From: Phytoactinopolyspora mesophila
Lineage (GTDB): Bacteria > Actinomycetota > Actinomycetes > Jiangellales > Jiangellaceae
DNA length: 64,000 nucleotides
Assembly: GCF_010122465.1 (NCBI RefSeq)
Contig: NZ_WLZY01000001.1
Span: 124,001 to 188,000, forward strand
Direction: 5' to 3'
Shown: piece after piece, positions 58,431 through 64,000 of the stretch
Layout of the letters: the number at the start of each line of letters is the position of its first letter
How positions within the stretch are numbered: the stretch's first letter is position 1
Translations under genes and position numbers: made by a program
Notes under the pieces: model-generated
Told to the model about the DNA's origin: nothing
The model's input: the letters and a program-made list of their open reading frames with translations, nothing else
The model's database searches: none

Positions 58431-59873
58431 TTAGTCGTCGGCGGGGGTCTCGCCGACCGGCCCGCGGATCTCGTCGTCGGTGATGAGGCCGCGCTCCCGG
58501 TCCGTGCCCGGGATGACGTTGTCCAGGATCAGCCCGAGGATCGCCGCCACGGCCATGCCGGTGCTGCCGACTGTCGTGATGACGTCGCCGATCCATTCCG
58601 CCCACGAGATGTGGATCTCGACGCCCTCGAAGTAGGCCGGCACCGACAGCCCCATGAACAGGATGAACCCGATGATCATCAGATTGCGCTGGCTGGTGAG
58701 GTCGGCACGGGTGACGTTGGAGATACCGATGGACGCGATCAGCCCGAACAATGTGCAATAAAGCCCGCCGACGATGGGTTGCGGGATAGTGGCCACAACC
58801 GCGCCGAACTTGGCGATCAGCCCGAACAGGATCAGGAACCCCGCGGCGATATACACCACCCGCCGGCTGGCCACCTTGGTCAGCGCCACCAGGCCGATGT
58901 TCTCGGTGTAGCTGGTCGAGGCGAATCCGCCGAACATGCCGGTGGCGAAGCAGCCCACCCCTTCAGCCCCGATGCCGCGGTTGATCTGCTTCTCGGTCGG
59001 GTGGTCCTTGCCCACGGCCCGCGAGATCGCGTGGTAGTCACCGAAGGACTCGATCATCGACGCGAGGAAGCCGGCCAGGGTGGCCAGGATGAAGCCCAGG
59101 CTGAACTGTGGCCAGCCCCACGGCATGAAGATGCCGCCATCGCCGAAGACGAGACTGCGGACCCAGGGCGCGTCGCCGACGCCGTCGAAGCTGACATACG
59201 CCGGGTTGCCCTCGGTGAGCACACCGATGGCGCTGAAGAACCAGGCCGTGACGTAGGCGAGGAGCAGTGCCAGCAGAATCGGGAACAGCGAGAAGAACCG
59301 CACTCTTGGCGCCAGGATCAGGGCGAAGGTGAACGCCGCCGCGATGGTCAGCCCGCCGAACCACCAGTTGCCGCCCGCCATGGGAGCGCCGGCCTGGAAC
59401 AAGGCGAGGCCGATCAGCGCGATCACCGGACCGATGACCACCGGAGTGATGTATCGGCGGATCCGCCCGAACAGCCCGGTATAACCGAGCACCATCTGCA
59501 GCACCGAGCCGGCGATGATGGCGCCGGCGATGTATTGCATGCTGACATCGCCGCCCTGGGCGACGGTCCCGGCGATGATCGCGAAGAACGGGCCGAGGAA
59601 TGCGAACGACACACCCTGGATGATCGGTAGCCGGGTGCCGAACCGGACCTGGAGGAACGTGGCGATGCCCGAACAGATCATCACGGAACTGACCAGGATG
59701 GCCATCTGTTCCGGATTCATGTCCATGGCCGGGCCGAGGATCAGCGGCACGGCTACCGTGGCGCCGAACATGGTGAGCACATGCTGGATGCCGAGTCCCA
59801 CGCTCGCAAGCGGTCTAGGGACGTCGTCCAGCCCGTAATTCAGGTCAACCGGCCTTGCTGGGGTGCCGCTCAT
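58431..59873 (-). CDS. NCS2 family nucleobase (uracil/xanthine) permease
   Basis: Inner-membrane proton-coupled importer of 480 residues with about 12-14 hydrophobic segments. The NCS2 landmarks are MFGATVAVPLILGPAMDMN, IIQGVSFAFLGPFFAIIAGT, ASMIESFGDYHAISRAVGK, FATGMFGGFASTSYTENIGL and TKVASRRVVYIAAGFLILFG. GEXVGCFATG-like Glu and Asn positions fit the purine/xanthine type as well as uracil, so the substrate is uncertain. ATG 59873 follows AGGAGGGCC; a 48-codon upstream extension is rejected. Divergent from a molybdenum hydroxylase maturation set, which favours xanthine or a related purine (inference). Confidence 0.92.
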   Translation of the reverse strand: MSGTPARPVDLNYGLDDVPRPLASVGLGIQHVLTMFGATVAVPLILGPAMDMNPEQMAILVSSVMICSGIATFLQVRFGTRLPIIQGVSFAFLGPFFAIIAGTVAQGGDVSMQYIAGAIIAGSVLQMVLGYTGLFGRIRRYITPVVIGPVIALIGLALFQAGAPMAGGNWWFGGLTIAAAFTFALILAPRVRFFSLFPILLALLLAYVTAWFFSAIGVLTEGNPAYVSFDGVGDAPWVRSLVFGDGGIFMPWGWPQFSLGFILATLAGFLASMIESFGDYHAISRAVGKDHPTEKQINRGIGAEGVGCFATGMFGGFASTSYTENIGLVALTKVASRRVVYIAAGFLILFGLIAKFGAVVATIPQPIVGGLYCTLFGLIASIGISNVTRADLTSQRNLMIIGFILFMGLSVPAYFEGVEIHISWAEWIGDVITTVGSTGMAVAAILGLILDNVIPGTDRERGLITDDEIRGPVGETPADD

Positions 59874-60145
59874 GAGAGGCCCTCCTGTATTCCGCTCGAG
59901 AAACCGGCCCGTCTGGGGCCGGAATGCCACGACGACTGCGCCCCGCCGGTGGAGCTTCAGTAGTATTGCCGGACCACGCTCACCAGACGAACACGGGTGC
60001 GTGGTCATCTCAGGCATGTTCCGTGGACAAGCAAGTTACCGGTCCGATGTGGTCTCGGTCACCTGGTGACATTCACGACGTTCCTAGCCTTCCTCCTGGC
60101 ACATTTCGCCATGGTGAGAGTCCCGGTCTGGCGTAGCGTTGACCC

Positions 60146-61069
60146 ATGACGGATACTCCGGACCGATTCGAGACCGGTCAGCGCGAGACGCCGTACAACG
60201 GGGACGTGACCAGCCCCGCCCAGCTGAGCGATCGCCTGGACGCCGCCGGATACCTCGCCGACGACGGCCTCGCGACAGCAGCCTTCCTGGCCATCCGCAT
60301 GGGCCGGCCGCTGTTCGTCGAAGGAGAGGCCGGCGTCGGCAAGACGTCACTGGCCCAGGCACTCGCGGTGGCGTTGGGAGCGCCGCTGATCCGCCTGCAG
60401 TGTTACGAGGGCGTCGACGCCGCGCAGGCGCTCTACGACTGGGACTTTCCCCGTCAGTTGCTGCATCTGCGCGCTGCCGAGGCCGTCGGGGTCACCGACG
60501 TCGACCGGTTGGAGCACGAGCTCTACGACCGCCGGTTCCTGCTGGCCAGGCCGCTGCTGCGAGCCCTCGAAGAATCGCCGTGTGTCCTGCTCATCGACGA
60601 GATCGACCGGGCCGACGACGAGTTCGAGGCATTCTTGCTGGAAGTGCTCTCGGACTTCACCATCTCCATCCCCGAGGTCGGCACCGTCCGGGCCAGCACA
60701 CCACCCGTCGTCGTCGTCACCAGCAACCGGACCCGTGAGGTGCACGACGCCCTGAAACGTCGCTGCCTGTACCACTGGCTCGACCACCCCGGCGTCGAGC
60801 GCGAGATCGCGGTGATCCGGCGGCATCTCCCCGAGGTCACCGAGCGGCTGGCCGCCGATGTCGCGCGCACCGTCCACCGGCTGCGTGAACTGGACCTGCT
60901 CAAACCCCCCGGCCTGGCGGAGTCGATCGACTGGGTCGCCGCGCTGTCGGCGCTGGGCGCGAACCAGCTGGACGCGGATCTGGCCGCGCGCACCCTCGGA
61001 GCGGTGCTGAAGTATCAGGAAGACACCGAGCGGATGCGGCCCCAGGTCGCCGATCTGGTCGGCGGATGA
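60146..61069 (+). CDS. MoxR-family AAA ATPase (CoxD-like)
   Basis: AAA+ chaperone-like ATPase of 307 residues. Walker A is VEGEAGVGKTSLAQALAVAL, Walker B VLLIDEIDRADDEFEAFLL, and VVVTSNRTREVHDALKRRCL supplies sensor 1 and an arginine finger region. In cox operons CoxD, a MoxR protein, works with CoxE to insert the Cu/Mo centre. The next gene is a CoxE-like VWA protein 3 nt later, a strongly conserved pair. ATG 60146 has no clear ribosome site, which is common for first genes in actinobacteria. Confidence 0.93.
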   Translation: MTDTPDRFETGQRETPYNGDVTSPAQLSDRLDAAGYLADDGLATAAFLAIRMGRPLFVEGEAGVGKTSLAQALAVALGAPLIRLQCYEGVDAAQALYDWDFPRQLLHLRAAEAVGVTDVDRLEHELYDRRFLLARPLLRALEESPCVLLIDEIDRADDEFEAFLLEVLSDFTISIPEVGTVRASTPPVVVVTSNRTREVHDALKRRCLYHWLDHPGVEREIAVIRRHLPEVTERLAADVARTVHRLRELDLLKPPGLAESIDWVAALSALGANQLDADLAARTLGAVLKYQEDTERMRPQVADLVGG

Positions 61070-61072
61070 GCC

Positions 61073-62257
61073 ATGGACCGGCCTGGCACACACACAACTG
61101 CCGACGACGATGCGGTTGGCGCGGTCGTGGAGTTCGCCGGCCGGTTGCGTGCCGCGGGTGCCCGGGTGCCGCCAACACGCGTGCACGCGATGATCCGCGC
61201 ACTCGGTGAGCTCGGCGCGGACTCGCTGGCGTCGGTGTACTGGTCCGGCCGCCTCACGCTGTGTGCGTCGCCGGAGGACATCGACAGGTTCGATCACGTC
61301 TTCGCGGCGTACTTCTCCGGACGTCCGGAGCGTCCGCGCCCGCGCGTCGCGGTCGAGCCGTCGTACCAGCTCGTCGCCCGGCCCGCGGACACGGCCGGGA
61401 ACGGCGATCAGCACGATGACGAGCCCCAGCCCCCGGAACAGCTGGCCACCGCCAGCCGGTTGGAGGTGCTGCGGCATCGCGACGTCGCCGAGCTCGGCGT
61501 GGCCGAACGCGCCGAGGTGCAACGTTTTGTCAGCCTCCTGGTGCCCGCCGGACCACAGCGGCTCACTCATCGGCTGCGCGCGTCGCCCAGCGGCACGGTG
61601 GACCCGCGCCGCACCGTGCGGACGATGCTGCGCCACGGGGGTGAGCCTGCTGAGCTGCTGCATCGCAGGCGGGCGCGCCGGTATCGCCGCTTGGTCTTCA
61701 TCATCGACGTCAGCGGATCGATGGCGCCGTACGCCGACACCCTGCTCCGGTTCGCCCATGCCGCGTGCCAGGCGCGGCCGGGCACCGAGGCGTTCACCGT
61801 CGGCACCCGGCTCACACGCGTCACCAGAGAGTTGCGGATGCGGGAACCGGGCCTGGCGCTGGCGGCGGCGTCAGCGGCGATACCGGACTGGCGCGGTGGC
61901 ACCCGGCTGGGCGCCGAGCTCAAGGAGTTCCTCGACAGATGGGGCCAGCGCGGTTCGGCACGAGGCGCCGTCGTCGTCATCGCCAGCGACGGATGGGAAC
62001 GAGGCGACCCTGCGCCGCTGGGCGAGCAGATGGCCCGGTTGCGCAGGTTCGCCCGGCACATCGTCTGGGTGAATCCGCACCGGGGACGGGCCGGATTCGT
62101 GCCCCGCACAGGTGGCATGCTGGCCGCCATCCCGCACATCGACCGGCTGGTGGCCGGGCACTCCCTGGCGGCGATGGAGGAATTGGCCCGCACGTTGGGG
62201 AAGAATGAACCCCAGCACCTGGCCGGTCTGTCGGGGAGGGTGATGGACCATGCGTGA
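61073..62257 (+). CDS. CoxE-like VWA domain protein
   Basis: Cytosolic protein of 394 residues partnering the MoxR ATPase. The first half (FAGRLRAAGARVPPTRVHAM, LAS-type helices) is the CoxE N-terminal domain. RRYRRLVFIIDVSGSMAPYA is a von Willebrand A domain with a complete MIDAS D-x-S-x-S motif, and FTVGTRLTRVTRELRM and VVVIASDGWERGDPAPLGEQ continue it. The gene overlaps the XdhC gene by 8 nt. This MoxR-VWA pair drives assembly of molybdenum-containing hydroxylases. Confidence 0.92.
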   Translation: MDRPGTHTTADDDAVGAVVEFAGRLRAAGARVPPTRVHAMIRALGELGADSLASVYWSGRLTLCASPEDIDRFDHVFAAYFSGRPERPRPRVAVEPSYQLVARPADTAGNGDQHDDEPQPPEQLATASRLEVLRHRDVAELGVAERAEVQRFVSLLVPAGPQRLTHRLRASPSGTVDPRRTVRTMLRHGGEPAELLHRRRARRYRRLVFIIDVSGSMAPYADTLLRFAHAACQARPGTEAFTVGTRLTRVTRELRMREPGLALAAASAAIPDWRGGTRLGAELKEFLDRWGQRGSARGAVVVIASDGWERGDPAPLGEQMARLRRFARHIVWVNPHRGRAGFVPRTGGMLAAIPHIDRLVAGHSLAAMEELARTLGKNEPQHLAGLSGRVMDHA

Positions 62258-63365
62258 GGTGATGGACGAACTCGTGGCCGCGGTGGGTGACGGCGGCCGT
62301 GCCGGGCTCGTGACAGTCGTGTCGACCTTTCAGTCCGCACCCCGACCCGCCGGTACGTCCATGGTGGTCACCGAGACCGGTGAGGCGATCGGTAGCGTGT
62401 CGGGCGGCTGTATCGAAGGCGCGGTGTACGAGCTGGCTCAAGAGGTGATCGGCGGCCGCGAACCTACCCTGCAGCGCTACGGCGTCAGCGACGACGACGC
62501 GTTCGCAGTGGGGCTGACCTGCGGCGGCATCATCGACGTATTCGTCGAGCCGGTCGATTCCGCCGTCTTGCCCGAGCTCCCGGCGATCGCGGAGAGCGTG
62601 GCCAGTTCCGTGCCGGTGGCGCTGGCGACCGTTGTGGCCGGCCCAGGATCGGTGGGCACGCACCTTGTGGTGTGGCCGGATCGCGTATCGGGCACTCTGG
62701 GCGGGCAGCGGCTGGACGATGCCGTCGCCGACGACGCCCGCGGCATGCTCGACCAAGGCAGCACCGGTATTCGCCGTTATGGCGCCGAGGGCGAGCGCCG
62801 TATGGACGAGCTGGAGGTGTTCATCCAGTCGTTTGCGCCGCGGCCGAAGATGCTGGTGTTCGGCGCGATCGACTTCGCGGCGGCCGTCGTGCGGATGGGC
62901 AAGTTTCTCGGCTACCACGTGACAGTGTGTGACGCTCGGCCGGTGTTCGCGACCCAGCGCCGTTTCCCCGATGCCGACGACGTGATCGTGAGCTGGCCGC
63001 ACGACTTCCTGGCCCGGACCACGATCGATTCCCGCACGGTGATCTGCGTGCTCACCCACGATCCGAAGTTCGATGTCCCACTGCTCGAGTCGGCGCTGCG
63101 CACACCCGCGGCATACATCGGGGTGATGGGATCGCGGCGCACCCATGACGACCGGCTGGATCGGTTGCGCGAGCGTGGTGTCACCGAGGAAGAGCTGGAG
63201 CGGATGTCCTCGCCCGTGGGGCTGGACATCGGAGCCCGCACCCCGGAAGAGACAGCGGTGTCGATCGCCGCGGAGATCATCGCTGCTCGATGGGGCGGGA
63301 CGGGGCAGCGGCTGCGCGATCTGTCCGGGCCGATCCACCACGACCGGATTGGTGGATCACGATGA
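62250..63365 (+). CDS. XdhC/CoxF-family molybdenum cofactor insertion protein
   Basis: Binds the molybdenum cofactor, protects it and delivers it to xanthine dehydrogenase-like enzymes; 371 residues. The XdhC_CoxI motif is GSVSGGCIEGAVYELAQE and CGGIIDVFVE near the N-terminus, and the C-terminal Rossmann domain opens MLVFGAIDFAAAVVRMGKFL with the MGSRR-containing stretch VMGSRRTHDDRLDRLRERGV later. ATG 62250 overlaps the CoxE stop. It overlaps the next gene by ATGA. Confidence 0.95.
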   Translation: MREVMDELVAAVGDGGRAGLVTVVSTFQSAPRPAGTSMVVTETGEAIGSVSGGCIEGAVYELAQEVIGGREPTLQRYGVSDDDAFAVGLTCGGIIDVFVEPVDSAVLPELPAIAESVASSVPVALATVVAGPGSVGTHLVVWPDRVSGTLGGQRLDDAVADDARGMLDQGSTGIRRYGAEGERRMDELEVFIQSFAPRPKMLVFGAIDFAAAVVRMGKFLGYHVTVCDARPVFATQRRFPDADDVIVSWPHDFLARTTIDSRTVICVLTHDPKFDVPLLESALRTPAAYIGVMGSRRTHDDRLDRLRERGVTEEELERMSSPVGLDIGARTPEETAVSIAAEIIAARWGGTGQRLRDLSGPIHHDRIGGSR

Positions 63366-63940
63366 CCGTGCCGGCGGCGGGGCTGGTTCTGGCGGCAGGG
63401 GAGGGGCGCCGCTTCGGCGCGCCCAAGGCCACATTGCCGCTCGGAGGCAAGCGGCTGGTGGATCAGGCTGTGCGGTTGCTGGTCGACGGCGACTGCTGGC
63501 CGATCGTCGTCGTTGACGGGGCGGTCCGGGTGCGAGTGCCCGGTGCGAGAGTGGTGCACAATCCCGACTGGCGGACGGGTATGGCGTCGTCGTTGCGGGC
63601 CGGCATCGAGGCGCTACGCGACGAGGAGGTCGGCGCGGTAGTCGTCGCGCTGGTCGATCAACCGTGGCTGGGCCCCGAGTCCGTCCACCGGCTGCGGGCG
63701 GCGCGGGCAGGAGGTGCGTTCGTGGCTGTGGCCACCTACGGCGGCGAGAGCGGCAACCCGGTGCTGCTGGGCCGGGAGGTGTGGGACGACGTCCTGGCCC
63801 TCGCCGAAGGCGACGTAGGCGCCCGCGCCTTCATGCAGGCCCACCCCGAGCTGGTCACGGCCGTGCCGTGCGACGGCACCGGTCGCCCGGATGACGTCGA
63901 TCACCCAGGCGACCTCCGACCTGATGATCATGAACACTAG
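63362..63940 (+). CDS. Molybdenum cofactor nucleotidyltransferase-like protein (MocA/CoxG-cluster type)
   Basis: Nucleotidyltransferase of 192 residues related to MocA, which makes the cytosine dinucleotide form of the cofactor. The motif is LVLAAGEGRRFGAPKATLPL, with NPDWRTGMASSLRAGI, VVALVDQPWLG and a GNPVLLGREVWDDV block that carry the NTP and Mg contacts. It overlaps xdhC by ATGA. The last residues (RPDDHEH) are encoded by the palindrome at 63919, so the C-terminus has been overwritten by or grown into that element. CTP or GTP specificity cannot be read with certainty. Confidence 0.9.
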   Translation: MTVPAAGLVLAAGEGRRFGAPKATLPLGGKRLVDQAVRLLVDGDCWPIVVVDGAVRVRVPGARVVHNPDWRTGMASSLRAGIEALRDEEVGAVVVALVDQPWLGPESVHRLRAARAGGAFVAVATYGGESGNPVLLGREVWDDVLALAEGDVGARAFMQAHPELVTAVPCDGTGRPDDVDHPGDLRPDDHEH

Positions 63941-63979
63941 TTGACCGTATTCGTCAATTAGTGTTCATGATCATCAGGT
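63919..63979. terminator. Long inverted repeat at the 3' end of the MocA-like gene (family A, copy 2)
   Basis: The 21-bp arms 63919-63939 and 63959-63979 are exact (ACCTGATGATCATGAACACT and on), with GTTGAC/GTCAAT inside. Core TGATCATGAACACT and its complement match 13001-13053. The stop codon TAG (63938-63940) lies inside. The window ends 21 bp later. Confidence 0.75.
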
Positions 63980-64000
63980 GGGGGTCCGGGCGGCGAGGGC

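Noticed and set aside
1-64000. tRNA, rRNA, transposase, integrase or phage genes
   Set aside because: None was recognised by eye; a covariance-model tRNA scan would be needed to exclude tRNAs fully.

Overview
The window is G+C-rich DNA from an actinobacterium. The evidence is the very high use of G/C-ending codons, GTG and TTG starts with ATGA/GTGA/TTGA gene overlaps, OpcA next to Zwf, a DUF222/13E12 HNH protein, a sufR-sufBDCSUT operon next to ctaA and an ABC exporter, and tkt-tal-pgi-zwf-opcA-pgl running away from ctaB. This order is the classical actinobacterial one (Mycobacterium tuberculosis has the same blocks around Rv1445c-Rv1466). The gene content would fit Jiangellales or a neighbouring order, but that is only a guess. 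No rRNA, tRNA, CRISPR array, transposase or phage gene was recognised.

Layout. 1-13.0 kb: end of a sugar/glycerol-phosphate-type ABC importer and a HAD phosphatase, three tandem secreted endonuclease/exonuclease/phosphatase (EEP) hydrolases, a GntR/UTRA regulator, a binding protein-permease-ATPase importer of the iron/2-aminoethylphosphonate type, a phosphatase-like protein and a secreted phosphodiester glycosidase. Together they look like a phosphodiester or phospho-organic scavenging locus. 13.0-21.6 kb (minus): a 58-residue Cys/Lys-rich protein and the pentose phosphate cluster. 21.9 kb: ctaB. 22.9-44.1 kb: accessory genes that separate ctaB from ctaA: an oxidoreductase/ROK regulator/FAD oxidase group, an ECF-type sigma factor with small partners, a DUF6351 secreted protein with a PaaX-like regulator, an Eis-like acetyltransferase, a DUF222-HNH protein, and a catabolic operon (acyl-CoA ligase, amidohydrolase, MaoC hydratase, SDR, TRAP transporter). 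44.2-46.9 kb: ctaA and an ABC-2 exporter. 47.0-49.2 kb: a PQQ-type propeller membrane protein and an unknown membrane protein. 49.4-56.3 kb: the SUF iron-sulfur assembly operon, with an IdeR/DtxR-like box upstream. 56.3-58.3 kb: HAD phosphatase, peptide deformylase and a SUMF1-domain protein. 58.4-63.9 kb: an NCS2 nucleobase permease divergent from a MoxR/CoxE/XdhC/MocA set that matures molybdenum hydroxylases; the enzyme itself must lie elsewhere, perhaps just beyond the window.

The most unusual non-coding feature is a large set of long, often perfect inverted repeats between genes. At least four sequence families recur at distant sites (TGATCATGAACACT; AATGATCATGTTTGGT; GTGGTGATCGTCAGTG; GCGTCCTGC). 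Several begin at or contain the stop codon of the preceding gene, and three lie inside the suf operon. The other notable signal is a roughly 334-bp, almost identical segment shared by the first two EEP paralogues, whose ends have diverged, which suggests gene conversion.
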